A DNA stretch of 64,000 nt, from contig NW_024881324.1 in the NCBI RefSeq assembly GCF_018691265.1, positions 837,230 to 901,229 on the forward strand, read 5' to 3'. This stretch comes from Tyto alba (taxonomy: Eukaryota; Chordata; Aves; Strigiformes; Tytonidae). Below, in pieces: positions 32,801-47,800 of this stretch (the first letter of the stretch is position 1; every line of letters starts with the position of its first letter). A program made the translations under genes and the position numbers. The notes under the pieces are model-generated. The model searched no databases and was not told the origin of the DNA. It worked only from the letters and a program-made list of their open reading frames with translations.

Positions 32801-35800
32801 AGGTATTCACAATGTATCGATGACCTTTTAATTGTCATACCAGGTCGTACTTCAACAGTTGCTGAATCAATATCTGAGCCTCCTTTTGCATCCGTTACTT
32901 TCAAGTGAAAAGTATAGGTTCCTTCCACCAGATTAGTTAGCTGCAGTACTGCCTCATGGTCTGAGCCATGGATCACATCCTGCAGAAAAAAATGGTACCA
33001 GGATGATCATACCCTCATAGAAAGTTGCAGGTGTGACTATCAAGTTGGCTATCTGGTATGGCAGTGTGAATTCTTGCTTTGGCTTTTTGGACTAATGTGA
33101 CCTATCCGCAGTTCATAGCAGAGTAATGGAAATATGGAAGTGGCAGTTAATGAGGATGTCTGCCCAGTATGGATATTTTCATTAGAAAAAAACACAGGGA
33201 GAACAGCTGACATTTTCAAGTACTCATCTGCTTGAAAATCTAAGACAGTTACATTATTATTTCTCAATTTCACTGAGTATCCTTAGTTCTGCTTTACCTC
33301 CCAAATTATTTCCTTTCCTTGGAGTTCATGTATTTACAACTATCATCTCTGCCAATTATATTTAAACTAAACCTCTTCAATTCTTCTCATACCCTCAAAT
33401 ATGAATTGCTTCTAGAAGCTCTGTTATCATTTTGCTGTTCCTCCTCTCCCAGATTTGCTACTATCTTCCAGACTGCGAAGAGCTGTCCACAACACTTTGC
33501 ATGGATAGGTAAAAGTTTTAGGAGCTGACATAAAAACTTCGTTTTTTCATGAGGTACTTCTGCTGTCTGCCTGCATTTGGAGAGCAGGCTCCACTGCCCT
33601 AATGACCCAGGCTATTCACCACAGTCTGCCAGGCAAGATATCTACACACGTAGCACCAAACACAATTTTTATCTTAAAGTTTTGCCTCATTTGTGTCATC
33701 ATTTGAGCTCAGTCAGCAGCTAAACACCACGCAGACACTCACCCACCCTCCCCCCACTTGGGAACGGGGAGGGAATCGGAGGGGCAAAGGGAGACTTGTG
33801 GGTTGAGATAAAAACAGTTTAATAACAGTGACAGAATAATACACTGACAGCAATATCAGCAGGTGATGTACAATACAGCTGCTCACCACCCGCCGACCCA
33901 CACCCGCCTGCTCCCGGCCGGCCATCCCCAACACCAAGGCCCCACAGCCACACTCCCAGAAGTGGCAGCCCCTCCCGGCCCTCTCCTGCCTTTATATAGT
34001 GAACACAGTGTCACATGACATGGACTATGGGCCAATCGGGGCCCAGCCCTCCAGCTGTGCTCCCCCCGCCCCCGCACACAGGTGAGGGCACTGGGACCCG
34101 GGGAGCCCCTGGGGTCTCAGGGGGCTGCAGCTCCTCCCGCTGCCAGACCAACGGGAGCTCTAGGCCAGCCCCAACCAGGACAATCTGGTACCACATAATT
34201 CTTTAGCCTTTATCAGTACTTCTTGCTCTCTCAGACCCTTCCTCCTTTGCAATATCTGGACTTCAGATGATTTTTCTCTCAAATGCATTAGCTTGGTACT
34301 ATCACCAATTCCTCTTAGAAAGCACAACCTTACTCTTCTGTCTTAAGTCTCTCCCAACTAAGTCCATATTGCTGCAGTCCTCTTACTCAGCTATCTGCTC
34401 TGGTTTCAGCTGGGATAGAGTAATTTTCTTCCTAGTAGCTGGTACGGTGCTGTATTTTGGATTTATAATAATGTTGATAATAACATATAGATGTCATAGT
34501 TGTTGCTAAGTAGTCCTTACCCTAATTCAAGGATTTTTCACTTTCCCATGCTCTGCCAGAGACGAGGTACACAAAAACCTGGGAGAGCTGACCTGAACTA
34601 GGCTAAGGGATGCCCCATACCACAGAATGTCATGCCCAGTGTATAAACTGGGGTTGTCCTGGGTTGAGTGAGTGGTGGGGTTTTTTGGTGGCAGGGGAGG
34701 GGGCTATAGGGGCGGCCCCTGTGAGAAGCTTCTCGAAGCTCCCCCAGCTCCAAGTCAGCTCCACCTCTGCACCAAAACTGAGCCCATCAGCTGTGCCTCT
34801 GCGATAACGTATTTAAGAAGGGACGTGGTGACGGGCAGTGGGACTGGTGAGGAGTTGGGGCAGCTGCCTGAACACCATGGTCAGTGGAGGAACGGAGGAA
34901 GAAAGGAGGGGGGAGGTGTGCCGGAGCAGAGACCCCCCTGTATCCTGTGGGGAGATGGCAGGGCGGCCCCCCCTGCCAACCATGGAGATCTACGGTGGAG
35001 CAGACGCTGATATAGGGCCTGTGTTTTTTGCCTGCATGATCAAGGTGCTGTGCCCAAAGAAGGCCGGGGTCTTGTGGGGAAGGTAGCCCCCGCTGTTGTA
35101 GTTCAGTGCTGGGAGGATTGCAGCACGCGGGGGTGTCCCACGCCGGAGCAGCTTGGGAAGGGCTGCAGCCATGGGAGGGACTCACATCGGAGAAAGTTTG
35201 TAGAGGACTGTCTCCTGTGAGAGGGGGACCACAATGGAGCAGGGGGAAGAAGCTCCAGAAGTTCCCCCCACTGCAGATGGCAGAAGTGGCAGCACTGCCT
35301 GCACCCCCCATTCCCTGCGCCACTGGGGGAGGAGGTAGAGATATCGGGAGCAGAGCTGAGCCCGGGAAGAAGGAAGGGGTGGGGGAAGGTGTTCTCAAGA
35401 TGTGGCAATGCTTCTCACTGTCCTACTCTGTTACGTGTTGTTAGTTTCTGTTATAAATATATCTTCTTTTTTTTCTTCCTCTAATGAGTCTGTCTTTTAC
35501 TCGTGACCATAATGGGTGATCTACCCCTCCTGGTCCTATCTCAAACCCCAAGCCTGGCTCATCTGTGCCTTCTCATTGCCGGAAGAGAAGGGGGAGAGAG
35601 TGGCTGCGCGGTGTTTGGCTGCCGACCAGGCTCAAACCACAACAGGGTGGAACTGGCCAGGAGGGGCCAGTCACTGCTCAGGCATCAGTCAGAAGGTGGT
35701 GAGCAACTGCACTGTGCATCACTTATCTTTTCTTGGGTTTTATCTCTCTTCCCCTTTTGCTATATTAATTTTTATCATTATTATTTTTTATTTTAGTTAT

Positions 35801-38800
35801 TAAACTGTTCTTATCTCAACCTATGAGTTTTACTTCCCCCACCCCCCCCACCCCCAATTCTCCCCACCCCACTGGGCTAGAGGGAGAAGTAAGCAAGTAG
35901 ATGTGTGGTGCATAGTTGCCAGCTGGGGTTAAACCATGACACTACCATATTCTGTAGCCGTACTGAATATACCGCAAGCCCCTTGAACCAAAGCATGAGA
36001 GACAGCAGGGGACACAAACCAGAAACAAGACACCAGGCCTCAAAGCATCTTATGAGTCGGACCTGCTCACCCTGCTGCATTGACACTAAATGTATAACAA
36101 GAGCCAAATCTGACTCATTACATCCTTCTAGAAACTTACCCCAGCTGCTGGGCTTTGACCATCCCGAATCCACAAATACGACACGATCCCCTGGTCATCA
36201 GCAGACCTTGAGCCATCCAAGGTAACAGAGTTATTTGGAAGCACTAGAACATGCTTCCCACCAGCACGCGCCTGGGGTGGACTGTTGTTTTCTAGACATA
36301 AAAATAGTGGAGGAGAAGGACTTGCTTTCAAACCATGCAAAATGTGACATGCCACTGCCAATACACTACACCCACACTGCAATTCTTTACCAGATAGTTA
36401 CTGGCAGGAACAACAGAATCCCATGTCAAAGGTACAGGGAAAGGATGAACAGGCATACAGAATTTAGCTCCAGGATTATTACAATCTGACAAAAGCAGAG
36501 CTGCACCATGAGGAAAACGCCAGTAAAAGGTACCATCCAGAAAGATCTTTTTTAAAAAGCATTGTGGGGTACTCTGTCTCACAGGAACTTAAGCATCAGA
36601 CATTCTCAGTCAAGCAAAAAGATTTTCTGTCTTCTCAGAAACACAGACCAGCACAAGACCACCATGCTGGGCTGTTCTCATCTTGAGAATCACTTATTAC
36701 CTAAGAGAACGTTGAGTAAGGTTTTATACCTTCACAATGCCTGTATTTAGGCAAAGTGTAATCAGAAAACTTAGAGTAAACCCACTTTCTAAATGCTTTT
36801 TGCTTACTGCTAGCAGTGAAATTAAGGCAAGCATTGGGAGCATGGCCTAAAACACCAAACAAACATGAACACATTCTCTTTACAGAAACCAGACATCCCC
36901 AACTTTTGTTTAAAACACAACTGATAAGACAGAGCTCCAGGAAGCTGTGAGGCTGAGTGAAATACCTCACTGGTCTGAGTATTAGATTGGAAATAAATAA
37001 TTCAATTTTGGACAGATCTCCAGGGCATTGGCTAGAGATCTCTGTTCTTTAGAAAAGCATAGAGTTCTCTATGATACAAGTGACCATCTTGTATCTTCCA
37101 AATAAACCAGTTGATTAAACTTGGCTACTGAAGCAGTGAATATTTTTAATAATGAACTTGTGACTGTCTTCAGTACACATTATGGTTACACTTCACACCA
37201 TGGATAAGACCACGAGACACATTTGGGCAGAGCTGTTCCCATGTCTTTCTGACTAAAGACCTAACTGAAACTCTGAAACAGTTCAACCGATGATGCACAT
37301 GGGTAAAACTGCATCCAGCTTCTCCAGGATTCATTCGTTCTGCAGTGATACCAAGTGAAAAAGAAACCAGGTTGCACTGTTTTCAAGAAAGTCAGCAGCT
37401 AAGATTCTAATGTAACTCTGCTATCATTTTATAAAAGGTATGGGTACCATACTTGCAGAGCCAGAGTGCATCGCTCCCCTCAAAAAACAAAGTATGAGAC
37501 AGAAAGCCGAACTCTGAACCAAACAAGATTTCATATGTATTACACCACCTTCTTTAAAAGGAGGCATAGGCCCATGGAGATCGCTAAAATCACTCCCTAA
37601 GCAACAACATGAAGCAAAAGATGGTTGGGTTATCACCACCTGCAAACCTGAGGATGCAACGTAAGTCAAAGCTATAAAACCTGTCAGGTGTACCTGACAG
37701 TACCTCTGTCAGAAGGGCAACAAAGCCGGGGAAGGGCCCAGAGCACAAGTCTCATGAGGAGCAGCTGAGGGAACTGGAGGTGCTTAGTCTGGAGAAAAGG
37801 AGGCTGAGGGGAGACCTGATCACTTTCTACAACTACCTCAAAGAATGTTGGAGCGAGGTGGGGGTTAGTCTCTTCTCCCAAGTAGCAAGCAATAGGACAA
37901 GAGGAAATGGCCTCAAGTTGCTCCAGGAGAGGTTTAGGTTGGATATTAGGAAAAATTTCTTCACCAAAAGGGTTGTCAAGCATTGGAACAGGCTGAGTCA
38001 CCATCCCTGGAGGTGTTTAGAAGATGTGTAGGTGTGGTGCTGAGGGACAAGGTTTAGTGGTGGCCTTGGCAGTGCTAAGTTTATGGTTGGACTTGATGCT
38101 CTTAAAGGTCTTTTCCAACTGAAACAATTCTATGATTCTATGATCTCGCAACAGCAGGTATTATTATCCTAAAGCCTCTTCTACAGCATGCATGTTGGAG
38201 AAAAAAAAATAAAATAAAAACAACACCACAGCAACTGTTTCTCTGTATCAAAAAGATCAAAATACAGGTCTTTAATGTTGTTTTTAAGTGGAAATTGTAA
38301 GACCTCGCTTCTTGGATGTTATTTAAAACCTGCGGGAAAATTACTTTTCTGCTCAAAGCTTAACTTTGAGAATAAATAAAACCACATCCTCCTAATGAAG
38401 TAGGCACACCATGCTCAAAAACAGTGTTTGGGAGCATTTTTATTACAACTAATTCTGCATATATTTAACTTTAAAAAAGCTTGTAGTAAGTGAAGTCAAT
38501 TCTACTAGTCACTTACTATATGACTTTACTACAAAATAACAGTAACTTTCCTCGAATACCCTTGAAATATTACAAACACACACATTATCCCTTTCTGCTC
38601 CAATTTCCTTTACATTCTGTCAGCGACTGAGTTAACTGGCAAGTTGTCTACCCTACCCTAAGCAGCGGCAACCAGGCTTACCTTCCTTCACAGTGACAGA
38701 CAGCACAGATGCACTGCTTAAGCCCTGCTGGTCTTTCACAGTCAGCCTGAAGCGATAGGTACCAACCTGAAGACCAGTCACAGTTGCTATTGCTTTGTCA

Positions 38801-41800
38801 CCGTTTTCCATCTGTACAGAGCTTGGTCCACTGAAACAAAACAATTCAAAAATAAACCTGCACAGCCAGCCAAATTGTTCTTTCAGCAGCATCACCTATG
38901 CTATTTGCTTTTATGTATACTGCAGTTCTACCACCACTATAAGAGCTGATGGTTAAAGAACTGTATGACACAAGTTTAGATCAGAGAACTCATAAATCCA
39001 TTATTTCAAGACACTCAAAGCACCCAAGCATCACATACCCAGTGAATGGAAGAGTAGAAAATGCACCCCAGAAGTTCAGCCTCCTCGCTATACTATTTCA
39101 TGGGAGCATGCCAATGCTGTTGCTCTAAGAGCCACTCACACGTACAGGGTGCCAGCAAATCTCTTCCCATGCCACAGATGTGTCAGTTGCAGGAGCTAAT
39201 ACCTCGTCCTTTTATTGAGGATCAATTAGGTTGGCACATAAACATGCAACTACAAACGTTTGTAAAACATTTTCAGTTATCATTCAAGAGCGCTTTCGTT
39301 ATCCACTATCGAAAGCTCAGGCTAAACAGATTGTCAATTTAATTTATTATTCAACAAACAAGCGACTGAGAAACCCTAGTTCTAAGCACTGATGGGAAAG
39401 TTTTGTATGTTACAAGAGGGCACCCAAGCCTGTTAAAATCATTTTTTAACAGGAGACATGGAAGTTCGTCATTTTTCTCTTAACTTTGTAACAGCAGGCC
39501 TCAAAATGACACACTGCAAAACATAGGCAGAGATTGCCTAAGCTTTCCAAGTTGATCATAAAATTCCTGTCTCCTAGCCTATTATCAACTGAGTGGGAAG
39601 ATCCTCAAAGCAGTTCTCAAACAGTGCATCACCCAACACAATTGCATAAGAGGCTCTGGCACCTTTCACTTTGTTTTCTATTTTACTGGAGATTAGTAAA
39701 ACCTCTTGATACCTGATATTTTCCCAATGATAGAAGACAATGCCTTGGTCATCTTGGCTTCTGCTTCCATCCAGAGTAGTACTTTCTACTGGGAAGGTCA
39801 ATTCCTTGTCAGGACCAGCTACTGCTACTGGAGGACTGTTACTTTCTGTAAAAACAGTATTTAGTGTACGATATTTGTTAAGTAGTCACTGGTAAGGATT
39901 GCCAGAGAGAAGATTTTACACAAAATATTGTACTACAAATTTGATATATTGGCCCAAAGGTACAAACCACAAGCATAACAGGCACAAACCAGCAGAAAAT
40001 ACCAGGTGGGAGAGACCAGCTCTGCAACAAGCCAAATCCCATAGCAAGTACTTCCTTTTTTCACAGTCATATCTGAAGTCACAGTCACACTCTAGAAATT
40101 TTGCAGCATGCTCAATGCACTGTATGAAATGTTTTATAACAGGAGTGGTGGGTTAGTCTCCTGGTTCCACCACTGCATCCTTTTCAAAATAACCTACATG
40201 AATATAGTTCTTTGCCCCGGAGGATGATACTGGCCCAGGTTTTCTGCTGCTCAAGGTCAGCATGACGTCTCTAAATTAATGCCACTTTAGAGCCTGAGGA
40301 TTTAGTGCACAAACATATAACCTATTATTCTGTTTTGAACCTCTGCTTTTGGGGCATGGTAAACTGGCAATCCCACCATTTTCCTGGATATTTATTTACC
40401 CCTAGACCTGACTTCAGCAGTAATATCTTTCTAGTTCCACACTATAACAGATCTAAAAGGCACCACCACATGCTGTACCTCCAATTCACATTCTTGATTT
40501 CTGCAGTAAATGCCAGCTGTAAAGTTTTCCCAGAAGGGGTCATCTACAAAAAGATGTGTAATAAGCAACAACAGTAAGATAAAATGTTGCCCCATGGTGG
40601 AATGTGAGACTTTCAGATGGGATGGGCAGAAAAGGCCACTTCAGATGTAAGAGGCAAACAGGTTACATAAAAAAAAAAAAGTCATCAGAAAAAATATCTC
40701 ACAAGGCCTGGACCATTTGGGCCATTCATCACTCAGCTCCCGAATCTAAACAAATGTGTAAAATATGCAGCTTTTGAAAATTCCTTGCTTGACACTTTTC
40801 CCTAGAAAGTACAATCAATGAGAATTCAGATCACACAAAGATTCTTGAGGGAGAACTGCAAAACAATAAGAAAATTGAACAAAGCACTGACTGATACTCT
40901 GAACAGTTTCGCAAAACAGTCTTTGTAGGATATTAAACTCAAAGACTACATTTTATCTTTTGGAAGTACACTCAAACACATCTCAGTGCATGGTGCCTTA
41001 CGTAATTGGGCCGGCATGAGCGCTCAGATCACCACCTGGACTTAACTGTGATCCTACACTTTTTTCAACTGTTGGCTTTGACAGAAAATGGAGGTGGAGG
41101 AGCCCTCAGTGCAGGGATACCGGACATTCAGACTGCCATCCCAGTGGTGCAGTACGGGGAGATGAGGCAGCATTTGAGGACAGTGCTAAGGCATCAGGCT
41201 GGCCCAGTCCCAAGGGACTCAGAGGTGCCAGGTGCTGACTTACCAGGTTGTACGATCAGAGTGACCTCGGCTGTGGACCGCTGCCTCACAGAGTCTGTGA
41301 CAGTCAGCTGAAACGTATAATCTCCCTCCTGCATTGCAGATAACTGGAGGTACGGCGTCCGCACGCCCTACGTGGCATTTGTAAAGACAAAGAGCACGAG
41401 ATAAAACAGAAATGCTTATAGATTAGTAAAGTCTTAGAGAGCAAATGTGAAGGAAAACTAGAATTTGTTTTAATTCATAAATACAGGGTTTGAGAAAGCA
41501 GTTTAAGCACCCTGTAGACAAAGAGAAGACTTAAAATTTGATGCACAAATAGATGTAATTTATTCATTATTGTAACTGTTCCTACCAACCCAGACAAATA
41601 TCTACAGACAATAAGCCTGCATTTCTTATGTTGGTATAATTGCTGCATTATTTCTGAACAACAATAATTGTTAAGCACATGGGACATTAACTTCCTCAAT
41701 TAGGAAATTAAACAGTAATGGAAATTACTACAGCTTACTCCATTTCCTTAGATATCTCTTAAAAGCAAACATAATGACATTCTTTAGTATAGTATTTGTA

Positions 41801-44800
41801 AAAATTCTTAAACACAAAACCAAGTTTGACTTGATCCCAGCCAGTCAGGCTTATGGAAAAAACATATTAAACAAGACAACTCTGTCCCAAATATACTCTT
41901 CCAGCACTAGTAGTTGATATCTATATAAGCTCATAAAATGACTGGGCCCAGCTATAGGTCCTTTTGCTAATAAAAATCAACATTTGGGGCACCTCTCATA
42001 TGAGGAATAACAATTACAATGTAATTAGTTGGTGGGATTTTGTTCAGATAAAGATGATAATGAGAACTAAGGGACCTGACAAATGACTAACCAACCAGCA
42101 GAGGTACCCCCTTATGTTGCACTCTAATCAGCTACACCATGTAACACACCTGAGACCAGCATCTTCAGCTTTAGGGACATAAAAAAGATTACTAAGTTAT
42201 TGAAAAGGAGCTGTAAAATGATCTTGTATTTCCACATTAAATACCCAATGAATCCACTAAATATCTTGAGTACTCATTCTCTTCTGTCAGGAAGGCTGCT
42301 TTAAGATTGAACAGCTCTCAAAACCCAGAAGTTTAGGTTGCATGGATGCTTTTGGAAAATGTTTGTCTTAGTAAATGAACAGATATAAGCCATTCCATCA
42401 CTTCATAATTGTCTCTACAGTACATGCTTGCATCAATATTACTCCTTTCCTAAACAGACCTACAAAGTGATCTCTTTTCAGTTTTGAAGGTCTAAAGCAT
42501 TTGCAACACAGCAGAAATCATGTCCTCTAGAAAAAATGGCTTGAGTTTCAGCTGGCTTCATCACATTCATTACCCCAACTGTCTACAGAGCTACAAGAAC
42601 CTCCAATTTACTGAGTGCAAATCCACTGAAAATTTTTAACAACTTCTCAGATTACAAAAAAATACAGCCACAAAAATAAGAACATAAATTCAGTCAGCGT
42701 TCACAGGAAAGCCATTTTTTAGTGAGCCTAAACACCTCACTACAGACCATGGCTTCATAACACTGCCAAAAGTCTTGTCCTCTTGCATTCAGAAAAGTTT
42801 CTGTTGGAATCCTACTTTCTTCAGGAGAAAGTGTTACAAGAAAACTCCGACTACCCCCACATTCTCCCCAAACCAGCTTTCAGCAAGTCCAGCATCTCAG
42901 AAGATGGAAACCTGTGGAGCAGGGTTCTAGGGTCCAAGGACAGACATTGTGAACTCAAAGTCTTCCAAGACCACCAGGGAATAAACAACAGCAGGAATCA
43001 GATATGGCCACAAGGAATGGAAAAAACTATGAGAAGGAATTAAAAGCAGTATCTAAAATAAGAGCTGAATACATCAGAGAGGAACAAAAAACCCAAACAC
43101 AAAGAAAAAAGAAGTAACAGCACTCCAGATATTTCAGTGCTGCTGAGTAGCTACTCAGGTAAGCATTAGAGGCAAAGAGAGGAGAGCTTTCCAATCGTAC
43201 GCAAGGAGAGATAAACATACCTGCATTGCTACAACCTTGCCTTTGCTTTTGGGACTGAGTGACCACTCATAGCTGACTATTTCATGGTCATCACTGCTCT
43301 GGTTTCCATTCAGCGTGATGAAGTTCTGGGGCAAGGTGAGCGCCTGGTTAGGTCCTGCGTTGGCAATAGGTGGGTAATCCACTGGTTTGTTGACAGTCAG
43401 AGATGCAGTGGTGGAGTTGGATGCTCCATCTGAATCAATTACTGTGAGTCTATGACAGGAAAAGCAATATTGGAAATCTGTTGAGATTAATTTCTGTAGA
43501 GTCCTAAATTCAAAGGTTAACTTTTTCTGGTGCTTTTTCAAATACCACCTAAAATAGAGCCACTGATTAGATTGTATGAACTTCTGCTTCAGAAACACAT
43601 ATCCCTCAACTAAGCTAGGAAAGAAATTCAGAAGACTCTTTTCAAACAGAGCTTTCAAACTTTAAGAGAAAAAAAAAAAAAAAAGACTAGGTAGTCTGGA
43701 TTCCAGATGCAATCTTTTCCCTGCAGTCAATGGCGACTTCAAACAGATTTCACTGTAAATTCTTTAAAAAATTCATTCAGTAAAACCCAGGGATTCCATT
43801 CATCAGCCATAGTGAGAACAGTCTTGTTAACATGTACATCCAAAACTACTCTGGATGATGTTCAGAAGCTCTGCTTACAGCACAGTAGCAGTTCTTAACT
43901 TCTTATTTCTTTGTGGCACACTATTACTAATTTTAATGGAGCTTAATATCAGCTCAGATTTTTGAAGATGTCAAGTCACAAAACTAAAGAAGTGCAAAGT
44001 TTTAAAAAAAACACTATTGCCTCTCAGAAATACAACAAGAAATCATCTTACAATGAGACTGCTGCAAACACCTGAAAGTTAAAGACCCCTCCACAGCATG
44101 GTAACCATCTACATTTCTAATTCTCCTCTGTTGTGAAAACTGCATACAGCTGGCCACATGGAAGGGAACTGCTTTTGAAGTCTTCCCCCAGTGGGAACAA
44201 AACTAGTGCTCATTAATGCTGTCATTAAGAAGCACATATTCTTTCAGTGGGTGTACATCCATGCATATCGGGAGCACTGGATTTGGCTGATCAGCTAATT
44301 TCCTGTAAGCTTGAATACACTGCTCTGTTGTTCAAGTACCTCAGCCTCCCTAGAGGTGCACAGACAGAGTAAATGTTTCCTTAACTCCCTAGGGTCTGGA
44401 ACACACTTAGAGCACTGCTTATAAGCAAGCTCTGCCCTTTTTAATAATAATAAAAAAATTCTATGCTCTCTTCTTCCACTGTAAATTATGGAACAATTCC
44501 AGTCCAGAACAGAGGACGAAAGTTGAAGCTATGCAATTTTTGGTGGAGCTTATGAAAAGCACCCCATTTAACGTATATGTACACTGGCTTCAACATTCTC
44601 CTGATGCTACACTGATACACAATATATTAACTGGTAGGCTGTTACCCACTGGCAGCCAAATAACCCAGGCTGGGTCAGTGGGAAGCTTCTGTGCAGACTA
44701 GGCTTTATGTTACAAAGTTCAGAATGTGAACTCTGATTTTAATTAAAACACCCAGAACCACAAACATTGCTTCCATTGTCTGGGCAAATTCCAGCTTAAG

Positions 44801-47800
44801 CGATGGGTAAATGGAGGAAGACAGTAGCAAGGCAGAGGCTTTTATGAAGAACAGAACGACTCCTATTAAAATCAGCACACAACAGTGCCTTGTGAGGATC
44901 GGTCTCCCAGTACTGTTCTGTCTGCCACCACCCTTCAGGGGATGACTTTCACAGCCTGACTGCAGATTTTATCTCAGGATACTAGCCAACTTCTAAGCTG
45001 GGGGGAAAAAAAAAAAAAAAGGTGTTCTGTTGTCATTGCTGGGAGTGGGAGGTATTTAATTTCCGACAGCTTGTTTTGCATAACTGTGCTGTAAAGTATC
45101 ACTACATCAGTATCACAAAATCATTGTAAGCACTTTTTAATAAAACTGCTCCCTGTGTCTCTCCACTGTGCAAAATGAAGAGTAACAGCATCCAGCAGAA
45201 AAATGAAGTTTTTTGTTTGAGGAGGTACATGTGAGCACAAAGAGGAATAAACATTTAGCTGACATCACCGAAATAGGTAAAATCCAAAAGGAAAGCATCT
45301 ACACAGGTACCTGAAAGTGTAGTTTCCAGGAACAAGGTTAGACAAATGCAAGACAGGTGTGTCAGCAGACGCCTTCTGCTCTCGCAAAGGACCTTTAACT
45401 TCCTCCCAGTGGTAACTCACTATCTTCATATCATCCATACTTTCTACATTCATTAAAGAAAAACATAACAGTTTATTGTAGCAATTTATGGAATGAATAC
45501 TCAAGTCTTTCATGCACTGATTCCTAACTGGTTTTCTACAATTATCTTTTCAAGCATATTCAAAACAGGGTTCGTGTACCATAGCTGTTAAACCACAAAT
45601 TCCAAGTTACATTTGGTATAATTTATCTAAAGAAGCAAAACATTCTTTATGTACACACACAGATGAGTCAAATTCTGCACATGCCAACATGTGTGCTCTC
45701 AGTAGTTATGAACACAGTTCTGACATCTCATCATACCTATGTGACAGCTCTCTACCACGGCCCCAGCTGTACTGGCACAGAGCCTTCTGGGCAGGAGAGG
45801 AAAAAGCTCTAAGAGTAGCTGCTGTCTGGAAGCAGCAGCCTCCAACACACTGCATCTCAATCCCTAAGTGCAAGGCTGCATTTTATCACTTCATTTATTA
45901 AAATAATTTATAACTGGATTCAAACCCCCAAAATAAATCATGACTCAGGGGACTTCTGAGTAGAGTGAGAAGAAGGAATTTCACTTGTAACTGACAAACA
46001 ATACTGTTGTATCTGTATATTGAAAATATAGGATATAAGCACAGGATAGTCCAGTACGTACGACTGCCATCAATGAAGGTAGAAGTTGTAGGCAGAGAAA
46101 CTTCTTGTACTTTGGGCGAAGCAATGGCAATGGGTGGCTGATTAACTCTGACTGCTGTGAGAAAGATGGGGAAAAATTAAAAAAAAAATGTAGTGAAGCC
46201 CCAGGCAAAACTAATCCATTAACTCTACAGATCAATAGTCTCTAGTGATTTAAATCTAGGATTGGCAGCTTTTCAGCATCTGCTGTCTGTTTTGGACAAG
46301 GGAGAGAAAAGGTTATTGAAGAGCAGTGCACTGATGTGGCAGTCTTCTGCTGCAGGCACTTCTAACAGGTGTAACTTAGATCAGACCTGTGCACTGTAAC
46401 TCGAAGCTAGAGCCCACTCAACACCTAATTGCTCTTCCTAGCTGTACTGGAGGAGGGGACCATGAAAGGTGGCATGATGCTACCTCAGGCCTTGCCTGAG
46501 AAGGGTACAAGACCAGAGAGCACTTAAATACAATGAGCAACACCCTCAATTCTACTTCCTTAAAATGCTTTATAGACACCAAGATAGGAAACCTCTCTGC
46601 ATGACTGGACTACCAGATGTCCTTGATGGACAGTAACTGACAATTAGATAAGCATGTTGTACAACTACTTGTGTTGAAGAAATTAATTTCAATGTTTTAG
46701 CCAACTTATTTACCTGGTTTGACTGTGACATTTACAAAACCTTCACCAAAGGCATTTTCACCAGCAACCGTCACTTTGAAGGCATAAAGTCCCACCGATA
46801 ACTGAGACAAACACAGAACAAATCCGGTTACACGCAGAGTTATACAAAAGCAGTATGCATAAATCTGCCAATTGTATTGTAAACAGAGAAAAATCTGGAT
46901 ATATGAAACCTAGAGCTCCTTTTGTAAACACATATGCAAAAGGCCACTAGTCACTGCCCGGAAGTGGGGAATACAAAGCAAACACTTAGGAATGTTTCCT
47001 CTTAGAGAATTATTAAAGCACTCTAAAAAAGACACTTCTAATCTGGCAAAGTTTTGGTGACACGTACGAGTGAAGAGGCTCTGGCAGTCTTTCCAACTCC
47101 TTGAATCAAAGTGCCCTTCCCCACTTGTTAGATTCCTGTGAAAGAACCACACAAACACAACTAGCCTGAGCTCACAGCTCACTTACATGGGAGAGTTTCA
47201 AGGTCTGGCTGTGCCTGCGCTCCATTTCACCACCATAGTCAGCAGGGTGACTGATTAAGCTCCACTCATAGGTGTAGGCTGTTTCTAAGAGAAATAACAC
47301 AGCATAAGTGTAATGAGCTTTGCCTTCAAGATAAGCCCAGGAAACTAAGAAATTCACCATCAGTCAGATAAAATGCTACAGTAGGAAAATCATGCCTACT
47401 AGTGTTTAAGCCTACCAAATGAAGCAGTACGAATAGAAGTTAAACCCCATGTGTTGTACATCCTTGCTGCTTTACCAAGTTCATGGACTTCACAAAAAAC
47501 AGCTTCACATGAAGCAAATGTGTTTTACCTTAAAACTACCAGCTCCTGAATTGCAGCAGCAAAGGATACATATTTCATATGTAGCTATGTAAATGTTGCG
47601 TTTAGAACCTACTTTTCAATACCCATGCTTTACATCAACATGCTATAATCTGGGCCACATCACCTTTTGGTAGAAAACAGATGATTTCTATTGAACCATC
47701 TGGCTAATGAGCTCAGGTTCTGAAAGTAACAGCCACTTAAAAAAAAAAACAAACCTCAAATCTAAAGAAGGAAATCCTCTCTACAGTTGGAGCCACAAAA

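Larger units (their letters stand above)
32980..36139. other. KIAA0319 intron L-M, LTR-rich
   Basis: A 3.2 kb intron of which about 2.0 kb is LTR sequence: one minus-oriented solo LTR, then the nested plus-oriented pair 213 bp away. The rest holds no recognised feature. A C-rich run, ACCCCCCCCACCCCC, lies near 35840 at the end of the outer LTR. Confidence 0.8.

Noticed and set aside
34787..35398. A 203-codon minus-strand open frame
   Set aside because: It lies wholly within the 990 bp LTR, is antisense to it, and is Pro/Ser-rich with no recognisable domain.
37780..38031. An 83-codon plus-strand open frame
   Set aside because: It is part of the CR1 3' end and its peptide matches the end of CR1 ORF2, so it is not a host gene.
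41006..41311. A 101-codon plus-strand open frame
   Set aside because: It overlaps KIAA0319 exon I and its intron in antisense. Its peptide has no family signature.
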